This document shows positions 47,266-56,334 of a stretch of DNA of 64,000 nt, one piece after another. Under the pieces are notes generated by a model. It saw nothing but the letters and a program-made list of their open reading frames with translations, had not been told where the DNA came from and ran no database searches. Source of the stretch: Nodosilinea sp. FACHB-131 (GTDB lineage: Bacteria > Cyanobacteriota > Cyanobacteriia > Phormidesmidales > Phormidesmidaceae); assembly GCF_014695395.1 (NCBI RefSeq), contig NZ_JACJOF010000027.1:186001-250000 (forward strand), read 5' to 3'. The first letter of the stretch is position 1, and the number at the start of each line of letters is the position of its first letter. A program made the translations under genes and the position numbers.

Positions 47266-48294
47266 CTAGGCCGGCAAGACATCAAACAGCCCCATGCAGC
47301 CGTGCTCTGCGATCGCATCCTGGTGGGGATGAAACATATATTGACCGGGATAGGGGTAGGCAAACTCCAGAATGTGGCGCTCAGCGGTGCCCATGGTGAT
47401 CACGTCAGAATCGCCGGTTGAGGTGAGGGTGCGCCCCGTCGGAAAAATTTGAAACAGGTTGGCATGGATGTGGAAGGTCACCGCTACGTCAAACTCAATC
47501 ATATTGAGCAAATATAGCCGCACCCGCTGGTTTTGGTAGATGGGAATTGGGTGATCGCGGTAGTAGTTAGGAACGCCGTTAAAGGCATACAGCTCGTTGT
47601 GCTCATTGTTGTCGATGTCAAAGCCGCCCATCACCAGCACCATCTCGTCCGCAGGTGGACGACCCTCAGGCGGATCCACAATAAACAGGCCGTAGAGCCC
47701 CTTACTGATGTGACGCGTCACCGGAGCGACATGGCAATGGTAGGGATGCACGCCAAACGGCCCCGCCTCAAACTCGTACACCATCGTTTGACCGTGGCGA
47801 ATCGGCTGGACCCCATCCATCTCAGCGGGGTGAATGCCGTGGAAGTGCATGCTGTGAGAATGCCCGTCCTGGTTGTGGAAGACAATTCGCACCCGCTCCC
47901 CGGCTTTGGCTCGCAAGGTGGGACCCGGCACTCTGCCGTTGAGGTTCCAACTCATGAAGGTAATGGCACTGTTGAGCTGGAGGGGTGAGCTGTTAGCCGT
48001 CACCTCAAACTCGCGCACAGGGCGGCCGTTTTCTGACTTGAGGGTGCCGTAGTCAAAGTCTCGCAGCAGGGTCATGGGGTCAAAGCTATTGTCGGTCGGC
48101 GGCGCATAGCCCTCGGGCAATGAGGGAATGCGCGCGGCTTGCGTTCCGAAAGGGTGGCCGGAGGTCAATCGCCCCGCCCAAGTTGACCCCGCTACTGCCG
48201 CCGTCGCGACGGCCCCAACGCCCCCAGCCCCCCAGCCCAGAAACTGACGCCGCGACCAGGCCGTCGGAAATTTTGCGAAGGGTTGTTTAGCCAT
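47266..48294 (-). CDS. Two-domain multicopper oxidase with Tat signal
   Basis: A 342-residue exported copper enzyme. The signal peptide has the twin-arginine motif SRRQFLGWG (Arg15-Arg16), so it is folded before export. The cupredoxin copper ligands are visible in four clusters: HSMHFHG (about 145), HPYHCHV (about 181, with the type 1 Cys), HIHANLF (about 273) and HPHQDAIAEHG with a Cys and Met further on (about 319). This pattern is that of small two-domain laccase- or nitrite-reductase-like oxidases. Substrate could be phenol, Cu(I), Fe(II), Mn(II) or nitrite. The frame is open to 48501, but the start at 48294 places the Tat motif correctly; the extra sequence includes a pseudogene scrap. 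Confidence 0.85.
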   Translation of the reverse strand: MAKQPFAKFPTAWSRRQFLGWGAGGVGAVATAAVAGSTWAGRLTSGHPFGTQAARIPSLPEGYAPPTDNSFDPMTLLRDFDYGTLKSENGRPVREFEVTANSSPLQLNSAITFMSWNLNGRVPGPTLRAKAGERVRIVFHNQDGHSHSMHFHGIHPAEMDGVQPIRHGQTMVYEFEAGPFGVHPYHCHVAPVTRHISKGLYGLFIVDPPEGRPPADEMVLVMGGFDIDNNEHNELYAFNGVPNYYRDHPIPIYQNQRVRLYLLNMIEFDVAVTFHIHANLFQIFPTGRTLTSTGDSDVITMGTAERHILEFAYPYPGQYMFHPHQDAIAEHGCMGLFDVLPA

Positions 48295-48374
48295 GCCAAA
48301 GAGAAAACCATCTTCTTGAGAATAGTTCTTAATGGCTAGAGTTGTCAGTTTCATGGGGGCTTGAGCCCTGGCTC

Positions 48375-48490
48375 GTTGGCGACAGCAATTGTCAACAGGC
48401 TGTGCTGCCTTGGGCGCGATCGGTACCGCTAGCGAACCACAAACTCGCTTAACGTCCAGGCGGTTTGGGGCAAAGACGGCGCGATCGCAG
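48375..48490 (-). pseudogene. Remnant of a paralogue of the 49615-50466 gene
   Basis: The DNA at about 48375-48445 aligns with the last 85 bases of the coding sequence at 49615-50466. Both read LSEFV(V/I)R then, after a change, PIA.KAAQPV(N/D) and a Cys. Here the Gln codon after VVR is TAG, and one base is lost before the PIA codons, so the reading frame is broken twice. Similarity fades further upstream. It is a decayed tail fragment of a duplicated gene, lying upstream of the multicopper oxidase gene. Confidence 0.75.
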
Positions 48491-48588
48491 TACAGCAACA
48501 CCGTAGACTGCGTCAGTCGCCAGCAGAACTAATAAAGCCGAGTTAACGCTGGGTTGCACTTCATTAGCTTTAATTCAGTGTTATTCGA

Positions 48589-49392
48589 CTACGAATGCCT
48601 TATATATAGTCGTTGCAGTAGTACCACCATCAACGCGATTAGAAAGGTAATAGGAAGAGCGACTTTAAGACCTTCTATCACTGAAGTATAAAGGCGAGGA
48701 GATGGGAGACAAGCATACACATCTGTAACCAGATCGCCGCAGACTAGAAACCGCAGAACCCTATTCCTCAGAAAAAAGCTAAACAATGAGAAGATGGCAA
48801 CACTAATCCAACCGGCCTTTTGTGACAATAAAATATTGCCCAGATATCGCTTCAGCTTCTGCAAAGAGTTTGCACCAGACGAAGTTTGTCTAGTTATTGA
48901 TTCATGCTGAGCAGCTACACTTTTTTGTTCATACCACTGGGCAAGGTTTTGCCCCGCCAGCCCGCCAGCCCAGCCAGCAATAATAGACGCTATTACAGAG
49001 CCAAAGCCAATTGTCACGGCTGAACTAGGCGTCATTCCTTGCGATGAAAAATACCAAGGTCCAAAAACAGCAGCCCCGCCCCCAGCTATTAAAGCACCCA
49101 TAACTTTGGCGATGAGGTGATAGAGCCAAACTGACCGTAGTGGGTAAAGAAACAGGCACGCTATAGCACTCAACAGTAGCCCATTAATCAACCCTAGTCC
49201 TAAGCCCAAGCCAGCACCGACTATTCCTGTCAAGATCAAGAGAAGTGGAAGTGGGAAAAAGCCAAAAAGGGCGCCCAGTATTGCCCCTGACATCAGCCCT
49301 ATCACAGTGCTTCGTAGGGTAATGTGCCATGCCAGTTGTCGCTTTGAGATTGAGCGTTGACCTTTTGGGCCTGGTGTATCGTTGAGAGCCAT
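48589..49392 (-). CDS. Glycine-rich polytopic membrane protein, AT-richer
   Basis: A 267-residue membrane protein with at least five helices, very rich in Gly in the first half (LMSGAILGALFGFFPLPLL, IVGAGLGLGLGLINGLLL, VTIGFGSVIASIIAGWAGGLAG). A polar loop (about 150-175) separates a C-terminal part with two hydrophobic segments. I do not recognise the family. The base composition (for example many AAA, ATT and TAT codons near the 3' end) is clearly more AT-rich than the neighbours, which hints at transfer or relaxed selection. The Met at 49392 is chosen; the frame continues to 49461 without good support. Confidence 0.6.
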   Translation of the reverse strand: MALNDTPGPKGQRSISKRQLAWHITLRSTVIGLMSGAILGALFGFFPLPLLLILTGIVGAGLGLGLGLINGLLLSAIACLFLYPLRSVWLYHLIAKVMGALIAGGGAAVFGPWYFSSQGMTPSSAVTIGFGSVIASIIAGWAGGLAGQNLAQWYEQKSVAAQHESITRQTSSGANSLQKLKRYLGNILLSQKAGWISVAIFSLFSFFLRNRVLRFLVCGDLVTDVYACLPSPRLYTSVIEGLKVALPITFLIALMVVLLQRLYIRHS

Positions 49393-49614
49393 TGCTTTGT
49401 TCTCAAGAGTTGCCTTCGACGCATCACACAAAGTGATGACACACCCTGCTGACCATAGCAAAATTGTACTCTTCCAAGACTTTAACCATGTACTGTTGTA
49501 CTCTCAGCACGCTTCTAGCAAAATATTGCTGCGAGGAATGATTCTGGTGGAGAAGAAAAAGGCAGTAGCCTCTTAATTCCCTGATCGTCCTACCTTGTGT
49601 CTGAGTTTGCGCCC

Positions 49615-50466
49615 CTAGTGGCAGTAGTCGTTAACCGGCTGCGCAGCTTGGACTGCGATCGGTGACCACTGACGAATCACGAACTCGCTCAAGCCCACAT
49701 TGTCTGGGCGGGTTGGGTCAAGCGTAGCCCAGTCGGCGCGATCGCCCCAATCATACGTATAGCCCAGCTGAGTCCACGGATAGGGCAGGGCATTGGGAGG
49801 TTCTGCACCATTGATTGCGATCGGCTGCCCCTGATATTGATAGCGCTGATCGTACTGGGCATAAAACCAGTGCTGATAGGCGATCGGCACCGAGACGAAT
49901 TCATTGGCGGTGCGAAAGCGCAGTTCAGCCTCATGGTCAGTAATTTCAGGGTCGGGGCTAGGGCGAAAGAGAAACTGTGGATCGACCCAGATCTCAACCA
50001 CCTGACGATTGGCAGCCTGGGCAGCAGGTTCAGGCGGCAAACCGAGCACCTGGCCAAGGCGTGCCGCCAAAGGAACCTCGGCGGTTGGAGTATAGGTTTT
50101 GCAGAAGCGTTGCAGGTCGGGGACGGCTGTAACCCAGACATCGCGAGTGACGATCAGTTGATGCCCCACATTTTGGGTGTAGCCTACCCAATCGGCCCAG
50201 GTCGCGACTAGAACTTGGCCCTGCTCATTCCAGGTTAGAGCGCTGTTTTGGCGCGTAATGGCGGTTAGGTCTCTAAAGACCTCGTTGGGTTCTGGCGTTT
50301 TGGCATCTTCAACGGCATCCCAATAGGCCGGTGGTGATGCGATCGGCTCCACTTGAGCGCGCCCTGGGTTAAAGCTCGCCCCACCGGCTTCAACCAGGCC
50401 TAATAATATGACGCCAATAGAAACCCGCACCGTTTTCCCAGGGTTGACGACCATGCAAGACACCAT
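49615..50466 (-). CDS. Orphan secreted protein
   Basis: A 283-residue exported protein, not recognised. An N-terminal signal-like segment (KTVRVSIGVILLGLVEAGGASFNPGRA) is followed by a domain of strands with many Trp and Tyr. Examples are VLVATWADWVGYTQNVG and HQLIVTRDVWVTAVPDLQRFCKTY, and near the end YPWTQLGYTYDWGDRADWATLD and EFVIRQWSPIAVQAAQPVND. Translation could begin at the Met four codons later. A tail fragment of a paralogue lies at 48375-48490, showing the gene has been duplicated. It is probably periplasmic or extracellular. Confidence 0.65.
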   Translation of the reverse strand: MVSCMVVNPGKTVRVSIGVILLGLVEAGGASFNPGRAQVEPIASPPAYWDAVEDAKTPEPNEVFRDLTAITRQNSALTWNEQGQVLVATWADWVGYTQNVGHQLIVTRDVWVTAVPDLQRFCKTYTPTAEVPLAARLGQVLGLPPEPAAQAANRQVVEIWVDPQFLFRPSPDPEITDHEAELRFRTANEFVSVPIAYQHWFYAQYDQRYQYQGQPIAINGAEPPNALPYPWTQLGYTYDWGDRADWATLDPTRPDNVGLSEFVIRQWSPIAVQAAQPVNDYCH

Positions 50467-50553
50467 AGGTATGCTCTAGCGACAGAATTCTGTCGTGTCT
50501 AGAATACCCGGTTGCGATCGCAGGCTGAGCGGCAAATACCACTGCTCTTTGGG

Positions 50554-51228
50554 CTAATTATTCGCTTGCCACCAAGCCCGCAAATCTTGTACAGCGGCAA
50601 TTTCATCATCCTTAGCAGTGCTTAAAAACTTGTAGAGCCGTTCCTTAGACACCTGGGGAAACGTTGGGCTTAGCTCCACCTCACTGTAAACACCGTCTTG
50701 CAGCACATACACTCGCCAAACCGTGCCGTTAAAGCGCCAAAACTCTGGCACCCCTAGGCCGGCATAGAACTGATTTTTGGCGATATCAGTGTGGGTAATG
50801 TCTACTTCGACTACAAGATCAGGCGGTGGGTCTTCGCCAAACACCACATTGCGACCCTTCACCAGGGGTTGATTTTGAATGTAGTAGGCGTTGTCAGGCT
50901 CGGCCCCTTTTCTAAGACCAGGATAGTTCATTGTGGTTGACCCCATGGTCTTGATCCGCAGCCCCATGAGTTCCACTAGGGTCAAAATAAACCGTTCAAT
51001 CAGCCGCCCCGAAAACTCATGATCTTCTAACGGCACGGTGATTTCTAAAACTCCGTCGTCGTAAGTGAGCCGCGACCCGCGCGATTGGGGCAGCGCCTCT
51101 AAAATTTGCAAGTATCCTTGCCAAGACACGCCACGCAGCAGCACCCGCTGTTCACCCACCGGGAGCAGGTCAGACTTGGGTTCTGGCGCAGCAATAACCA
51201 TGGCATCAAGCAACGCTTTACGTAGCAT
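50554..51228 (-). CDS. Uma2 family (DUF820) nuclease-like protein
   Basis: A 224-residue Uma2 protein. Core motifs: SRLTYDDGVLEITVP (strand), EPDNAYYIQNQ (Asp), PPDLVVEVDITHTDIAKNQFYAGLGVPEFWRFN (the PD...E centre) and VYVLQDGVYSEVE (last strand). The acidic positions appear intact. It differs clearly from the Uma2 protein at 24673-25284, so it is a separate paralogue. A start at the Met nine codons downstream is also possible. Role unknown. Confidence 0.88.
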   Translation of the reverse strand: MLRKALLDAMVIAAPEPKSDLLPVGEQRVLLRGVSWQGYLQILEALPQSRGSRLTYDDGVLEITVPLEDHEFSGRLIERFILTLVELMGLRIKTMGSTTMNYPGLRKGAEPDNAYYIQNQPLVKGRNVVFGEDPPPDLVVEVDITHTDIAKNQFYAGLGVPEFWRFNGTVWRVYVLQDGVYSEVELSPTFPQVSKERLYKFLSTAKDDEIAAVQDLRAWWQANN

Positions 51229-51287
51229 TTTAATTTGTCAAAGCCCAGAACCTCATTTTTAAAGAAATCAGGGTTCTGTGAGAGAGG

Positions 51288-52877
51288 CTAAAGCGGGCGA
51301 TAGACGCGGTAGTTGATGTTGGGGAAAATGTTGTCGACCACCTCGATCTTCTCTAGCCAGCCGGAGTCGATTTTTTCGCGCAGAATGTCATCCCACAGCT
51401 TCTGGAAGCGCATCAGGTGCGACCTGGTTCGCCGCACCGCATAGGGCACCATCGTTCCCGTACGCATAATGAAAGCCCAGTCAGACGACTGCGCCAGCAG
51501 CAGTTCCCGCGCCGCCTGGTTAAGGGCGCGCCACTCCAGCTCGTCGGCGGGTTCGCGCTTGGCCAGGTCGATCATGCGCTCGGCGGCCTTGTGCAGATGG
51601 GGGTAAATCCAGGAGTTGGTTTCGTTCAGCCAGTATTCGTGGAAGCCCTTGTAGCCCCAGCTCGACTGGGAGGGACGACACACCTGCTGGGTGGGGTGAC
51701 CTTCGAGGTAGTCGGCCAGGTGGGTCATTTCGTAGGTGCTTTGGTCAAACCAGCTCTTGCGGAACAGGTAGTCGAGGAACCAGGGACCTTCGTACCACCA
51801 GTGGCCAAACAGCTCGGCGTCGTAGGGCGAAACAATGATCGGCGGGCGCTGCATTAGGCCGTGGAGGTGGCCAATCTGCTGCTCGCGGTTGTACATGAAA
51901 TTGGCGGCGTGCTCGGCGGCTTTTTCTTTGGCCCAGTAGGGGTCGTAGAGCTGCTTGTCGGAGAGGCCCAGGCCCTTGCCGGTAATTTTGTGATATTTGA
52001 TGCCCACATTCTTGCGCTGGCCGTTGGGCATGATGTAGGGCTTGATGTATTCGTATTCGGCATCCCAGCCCAGGTCGCGGTAAAACTCGCGATACTCAGG
52101 CGCACCGGGATAGCCCACCTGGGACGACCACACCTGCTGCGATGACTCGTGATCGCGGCCAAAGGCGGCCACACCACTCTCGGTAAAGATGGGGGCGTAG
52201 CTGCCAAACCGAGGCCGGGGTCGAGCGTAGAGAATGCCGTGGCCATCGGTGAGGAAGTAGCGCAGACCCGCGTCGGCCACCATGCGCTCGAGGCCTTCGT
52301 AATAGGCGCACTCAGGCAGCCAAATGCCCTTGGGGGGTTGGCCGAAGGTGTCTTCGTAGTGCTCGGCGGCAACCTGAATTTGCGCCCACACCGCTTCGGG
52401 ATACATCTTCATCAGCGGCAGGTAGCCGTGGGTAGCCCCGCAGGTGATGATATCGAGGTTGTTGCTGTCTTGGTACTGCTTAAAAGCAGTGACCAGGTCA
52501 CCGCTGTAGCTCTCCCACACGTTGCGGACGTGGTTAAACTCTTTGGCGTAGTTTTCAGCTAAATATTGCAGGTGGCCGTTGTGGACGTGGCGCTCGACCT
52601 CTAGCTCGGTGAGTTCTTCGAGCATGGCCAGGTGGGCGTCGAAGCGCTCTTGCAGCAGCGGATCGCGCAGCATGGAGACCAGGGGCGGCGTCATGCTCAT
52701 GGTGAGCTTGAAGTCGATGCCGTCGCGCTTGAGCCCCTCAAACATGGTGAGCAGGGGCACGTAGGTCTCGATAATCGCCTCGTAGAGCCACTCTTCTTCT
52801 AAAACGTAGTCACTCTCGGGGTGACGCACGTAGGGCAGATGGGCGTGGAGTACAAGCGCGAGATATCCGGTAGCCAT
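51288..52877 (-). CDS. GH57 family 1,4-alpha-glucan branching enzyme
   Basis: A glycoside hydrolase family 57 protein of 529 residues with the DUF1957 organisation. The catalytic nucleophile Glu189 is in GIWLPECAYYEG and the acid/base Asp353 in VSPYDAELFGHWW; these correspond closely to Glu184/Asp353 in Thermus-type branching enzymes. Other signatures are LVLHAHLPYVRHPE (N-terminal substrate loop), ITCGATHGYLPL and SQVGYPG. It makes alpha-1,6 branches in glycogen or a related glucan. The usual GH13 GlgB exists separately in cyanobacteria, so this is a second route. It is divergent from the TPR lipoprotein. Confidence 0.93.
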   Translation of the reverse strand: MATGYLALVLHAHLPYVRHPESDYVLEEEWLYEAIIETYVPLLTMFEGLKRDGIDFKLTMSMTPPLVSMLRDPLLQERFDAHLAMLEELTELEVERHVHNGHLQYLAENYAKEFNHVRNVWESYSGDLVTAFKQYQDSNNLDIITCGATHGYLPLMKMYPEAVWAQIQVAAEHYEDTFGQPPKGIWLPECAYYEGLERMVADAGLRYFLTDGHGILYARPRPRFGSYAPIFTESGVAAFGRDHESSQQVWSSQVGYPGAPEYREFYRDLGWDAEYEYIKPYIMPNGQRKNVGIKYHKITGKGLGLSDKQLYDPYWAKEKAAEHAANFMYNREQQIGHLHGLMQRPPIIVSPYDAELFGHWWYEGPWFLDYLFRKSWFDQSTYEMTHLADYLEGHPTQQVCRPSQSSWGYKGFHEYWLNETNSWIYPHLHKAAERMIDLAKREPADELEWRALNQAARELLLAQSSDWAFIMRTGTMVPYAVRRTRSHLMRFQKLWDDILREKIDSGWLEKIEVVDNIFPNINYRVYRPL

Positions 52878-53194
52878 AGGGTGCCGTTGAAGAAGTTAAC
52901 TGAAAGCCGAGCTGTGGGGAGGGTAACCGCCGTGACCAAATTTTAAGGCAAAAGGTAAACGCTAACGGCTGGCTGGGCTGCATCCACCATTTGGGGACAC
53001 TTGAGGGCGTTGTTTGTAGGCGATCGCAGAGCCGGGACTGGTATGCCATGAAACGGTGACTCCAAACAGTTCAGGGAGAACCCTCTGGGGAAAAGGCTGA
53101 GGAAATAGGGAAGAGATTGGGCGTAGAGCGGTTTGTGGCAGGAGCCTATAAAGTATTAACCCGAGCCCCTCAACAAATCCAGCAAACACGATCT
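52878..53194. other. Divergent upstream region
   Basis: A 317-base gap between divergent genes. No short gene, repeat or clear promoter was found. The plus-strand frame continuing into it from the TPR gene (from 53117) lacks a ribosome binding site and is not counted as coding. Confidence 0.45.
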
Positions 53195-53950
53195 ATGGGA
53201 AAAGTCTCTAGTTGGCTACTCTGCACGGCTTTGGTTCTGGCGAGCTGCCAGCGGGAGGCGGCGGTGCCGTGGCAGCCGACGACGCTTTCCCCAGAAGCGC
53301 TGGACAATTTGGCGTTACCAACGTTCTTGGTGGATGGGGCGACAGCGGCTCGCTACAGGCAGGAGGGGCTAGCCTTTCGGCAGCAGGGAGATATGGAACG
53401 GGCGATCGCCACCCTCAAGATCGCCGCCGCCCTCGACCCCCGCAACCCCGAAGGCCAGGTCTTGCTGGGCTGGACTCAGCACCTCGCCGGGTTCGCGGCT
53501 CCTGCCGTTGATGCACTGCAAACCGCCCTGAGCTATAGCCCAGAGCACATCCCCGCCCTCAATGCCCTGGGCATTGTCTATCTGGTAGATGGGCAGCTAG
53601 AGGCAGCGGTGGAGACCCACACCCGCGCTGCCGAACTGGAGCCCGGCAACGAAATTGCCCATTACAACCTGAGCCTGGCCTACCAGCGGCTGGGGCAGGG
53701 GGAGCAGGCGATCACTGCCGCCCAAACCGCTACCGAGCTGGAGCCGGACAACCCCCATCCCTGGGTAGCGCTGGCGCTAGCTTATTGGTCAGCCGGGAAC
53801 AATACCGAGGCGATCGCCAATTACCGTCAGGCGCTTTCGCTCGACAATCGCTACACAGGCCGAGCTTATTTAGACCACTTAGAACAGGCTGGGTTCAGCC
53901 AGGAGCAGATTGAAATGACCAATGCAATTCGTCAGGCGGCAGGGCTATAG
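53195..53950 (+). CDS. TPR repeat lipoprotein
   Basis: A 251-residue lipoprotein with tetratricopeptide repeats. The signal peptide ends in LVLASC (lipid Cys at about residue 18). After a 40-residue linker there are about five TPR units (about 55-230), recognisable by the pattern of Ala, Gly and Leu: LAFRQQGDMERAIATLKIAAALDPRNPEG, ALNALGIVYLVDGQLEAAVETHTRAAELEPGN and so on. TPR domains are protein docking surfaces. It is at the periplasmic side of the inner or outer membrane. The ATG at 53195 fits the lipobox position. Confidence 0.85.
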   Translation: MGKVSSWLLCTALVLASCQREAAVPWQPTTLSPEALDNLALPTFLVDGATAARYRQEGLAFRQQGDMERAIATLKIAAALDPRNPEGQVLLGWTQHLAGFAAPAVDALQTALSYSPEHIPALNALGIVYLVDGQLEAAVETHTRAAELEPGNEIAHYNLSLAYQRLGQGEQAITAAQTATELEPDNPHPWVALALAYWSAGNNTEAIANYRQALSLDNRYTGRAYLDHLEQAGFSQEQIEMTNAIRQAAGL

Positions 53951-54018
53951 AGGTGTCAGGTATAAGGTGTAGGGTTTAAGGAGCGCCTTAGACCCTATAC
54001 CCTGCACCCTATACCCTT
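53951..54018. repeat. CCCTATACC-type hairpin after the TPR gene
   Basis: The left arm (AGGTGTCAGGTATAAGGTGTAG) and right arm (CCCTGCACCCTATACC) form an imperfect inverted repeat. It starts right after the stop codon at 53950. Same word family as the elements at 3309, 30573, 40351 and 55518. Confidence 0.65.
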
Positions 54019-54127
54019 GCCCCCCCATGCTGCCGTGGTATTGCTTCTCAAGCCCGGCCTCTGCCCTTAGATAGGGATGTCCCCATCCGCCCTGTGCGAC
54101 GCTTCTGTAAGTAACCCCGGTGCCCCT

Positions 54128-55024
54128 ATGACCGCTGCGACTCTGCCTGAGCTATCAACCCAAAACGTACTTCATGCTCGCGCCCGCCTGGGGGAGGGCC
54201 CTCTGTGGGATGGCGATAAGCAAGTGCTCTACTGGGTCGATATTCTCAACCACCGCGTCCATGTATTTGAGCCCAGCAGCGGCGACGACTGCCACTGGGA
54301 TGTGGGCGATGTGGGCAGCGCCATAGCTCTGATGGCGGGCGAAAAGCTTCTGGTAGCCATGGGCGATCGCATCACCAGCCTCGATCTCACCTCAGGAAAG
54401 GTCGAAACGCTCCACACCTTTGAATTTGACGCCCCCGGCACCCGCTTTAACGACGGCAAGTGTGACCCCCAGGGCCGCTTCTGGATTGGCTCTATGAGCC
54501 CAGACCACCCTGGCCATGCAGCCCTCTACCGCTACGACCCCGACGGCTCGGTGCGCACCATGGAAACAGAGCTGACGATCTCCAACGGGCTGGGCTGGAG
54601 TCCCGACGGCCACACCTTTTATTTAACTGACTCACCCCAGCGCAAAATTTTTGCCTACCGGTTTGATGGGGCAACGGGGGAAATCAGCGATCGCACCGTT
54701 GCCATCGACCTGGGCGACGAAGACGAAGGTGTAGAGCCCGACGGCCTGGCGCTCGACAGCGACGGCAATATCTGGACGGCTCTGTGGAATGGTGGCTGCG
54801 TGGCCTGCTTTAGCCCCTCTGGGGAATCCCTGGGTCGGGTGAAACTGCCCGTGCAGCGCCCCACTTGCCCCACCTTTGGCGGCCCGAACCTATCGATGCT
54901 TTACGTCACCACCGCCTCCGTGGGGCTGAGCCAAAAGGAGATTCAGCAGGGGTTTTATTCGGGGGATTTGTTTGCGATCGCAGCCCCCGTGCCCGGTCTG
55001 CCCACCAACCCCTTTGGGGCTTAA
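54128..55024 (+). CDS. SMP-30/gluconolactonase family protein
   Basis: A six-bladed beta-propeller of the SMP-30/gluconolaconase/LRE family, 298 residues from the chosen ATG. Signatures: LGEGPLWDGDKQVLYWVDI with the metal-binding Glu, TRFNDGKCDPQGRFWIGSM with Asn/Asp ligands, ISNGLGWSPDGHTFYLTDS with the Asn, and GLALDSDGNIWTALWNGG. Members are calcium- or zinc-dependent lactonases on sugar lactones. The upstream ATG at 54077 in the same frame is also possible. It is cytoplasmic by sequence. Confidence 0.9.
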   Translation: MTAATLPELSTQNVLHARARLGEGPLWDGDKQVLYWVDILNHRVHVFEPSSGDDCHWDVGDVGSAIALMAGEKLLVAMGDRITSLDLTSGKVETLHTFEFDAPGTRFNDGKCDPQGRFWIGSMSPDHPGHAALYRYDPDGSVRTMETELTISNGLGWSPDGHTFYLTDSPQRKIFAYRFDGATGEISDRTVAIDLGDEDEGVEPDGLALDSDGNIWTALWNGGCVACFSPSGESLGRVKLPVQRPTCPTFGGPNLSMLYVTTASVGLSQKEIQQGFYSGDLFAIAAPVPGLPTNPFGA

Positions 55025-55181
55025 ACCCCTCACTGGCTTGACCTCACATCAGCGGTCGCCCAATCAACCCACTACTCTATTACTCGACCACGCGCCTGCG
55101 GGTATAGCGGTTAATCCCACGTTCGATATAGGCACTGGCTTGTAGATCGGCTTTAGCATCACTTGCAGCCGTATCTAAATT

Positions 55182-55508
55182 ATGACCATGTCATCTTCCA
55201 CCGATCGCAATTCAGAATATCTCAATGGACCCCAGCCCACCGGGCTCGATCGCATCTTCCGCGATCGCGAAGGCAACCTGGTGATCGCTCAGCCGCCAAA
55301 CTTGCCCGTTCTGGTAGCGGGAACGGCGACGGTTCTCCAAGCGGTTCTTCCCGAGGGCCCACTGCAAACCACCGTCGAGCTAGTGGCCTTTGGCACCTGG
55401 TTCACCTGGGCCTGGCTAGAACTGTTCACTGGGGTCAACTACTTCCGCCAGTCCCTCGGACTAATCACGCTCGTCGGCCTAATTGCCCTCAAGCTCAACC
55501 TGAGCTAG
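55182..55508 (+). CDS. Small membrane protein with CAAD-like C-terminus
   Basis: A 108-residue protein. Residues 1-38 are polar (GPQPTGLDRIFRDREGNLVI). Hydrophobic segments lie at about 44-56, 64-82 and 90-105 (AWLELFTGVNYFRQSLG separates them). It resembles the small cyanobacterial/plastid proteins of the CAAD (CURT1-like) sort in size but without clear motifs, so that is only a suggestion. No ribosome binding site stands out. A hairpin of the CCCTATACC family follows. Confidence 0.55.
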   Translation: MTMSSSTDRNSEYLNGPQPTGLDRIFRDREGNLVIAQPPNLPVLVAGTATVLQAVLPEGPLQTTVELVAFGTWFTWAWLELFTGVNYFRQSLGLITLVGLIALKLNLS

Positions 55509-55517
55509 AGATCACAA

Positions 55518-55582
55518 CTTAGTGGGGTTTAGGGTCTAAGGTTCAAGGCAAACCGTGAACCCTAGACCCCAAACCCTTGAGC
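55518..55582. repeat. CCCTAGACC-type hairpin between convergent genes
   Basis: GGGGTTTAGGGTCTAAGGTTC (left) pairs imperfectly with GAACCCTAGACCCCAAACCC (right). It follows the stop of the small membrane protein gene and precedes the 3' end of deoC, a convergent pair. Confidence 0.7.
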
Positions 55583-55623
55583 CTAACTGTCTCCCGTCAC
55601 AATCAGCTCGGTCAAGTACTAGC

Positions 55624-56334
55624 CTAAGAGCGGTCAGCGATCGCCTCTGCACCGGCAGGCTCTTCTTTCTGCTGCCGCATCAGATCGACTCCGCGCGAGG
55701 TGCCCAGGCGAGTTGCCCCTGCTTGCACTAGGGCCACCGCCTGGGCGGCCGTGCCAATGCCGCCCGAGGCTTTAATGCCCACTCGGCCCTGGGTCAGCTC
55801 CCACAATTGGCGCACGACTTCGACGGTAGCGCCCCCCTGCCAACCGGTGCTGGTCTTTAGGAATGAAACTCCGGCATCCATGCAAACTTCAGCGGCCAGA
55901 GCAATCTCTGACGGGGTGAGCACGGCGGTTTCGAGAATGGCTTTGACCAGCAGACCGGTCTCTTCACAAATGGTGGCAATCTCTCGGTGAATGGCATCGG
56001 TATTGCCCGTTTTGAGCCACCCCAGATTGATGACAACATCGAGCTCGTCGGCCCCCCGCTCAGCCGCTTCTTGAGCCTCGTAAAGCTTAGTGCCTGAGGT
56101 CGTCGCCCCAGTGGGAAAGCCAATCACTGTACAGACTTTGACTTTAGTGTTGTGCAAGAGATCGACGGCCTGGGGCACATGACAGGGGGCAATGCAAACC
56201 GAGGCAAACCCGTAGCGATCGCCCTCGGCACACCATTGGGCCACCTGTTCAGCCGTAGCCGTAGGGCTGAGCAAAGAGTGATCGATATAGGGGGCTAGAT
56301 CTACCCCGTCATCTGCCGTTGGTCGTCGGGCCAT
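55624..56334 (-). CDS. deoC: Deoxyribose-phosphate aldolase
   Basis: Class I aldolase that cleaves 2-deoxyribose 5-phosphate to acetaldehyde and glyceraldehyde 3-phosphate in nucleoside salvage. The 236-residue product shows [33 protein letters not shown], the catalytic Asp99 in [13 protein letters not shown], the Schiff-base Lys160 in FLKTSTGW and the second Lys188 in [11 protein letters not shown]. These match E. coli Asp102, Lys167 and Lys201. The ATG at 56334 is chosen because the frame upstream (to 56478) has no family similarity. Confidence 0.95.
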   Translation of the reverse strand: MARRPTADDGVDLAPYIDHSLLSPTATAEQVAQWCAEGDRYGFASVCIAPCHVPQAVDLLHNTKVKVCTVIGFPTGATTSGTKLYEAQEAAERGADELDVVINLGWLKTGNTDAIHREIATICEETGLLVKAILETAVLTPSEIALAAEVCMDAGVSFLKTSTGWQGGATVEVVRQLWELTQGRVGIKASGGIGTAAQAVALVQAGATRLGTSRGVDLMRQQKEEPAGAEAIADRS

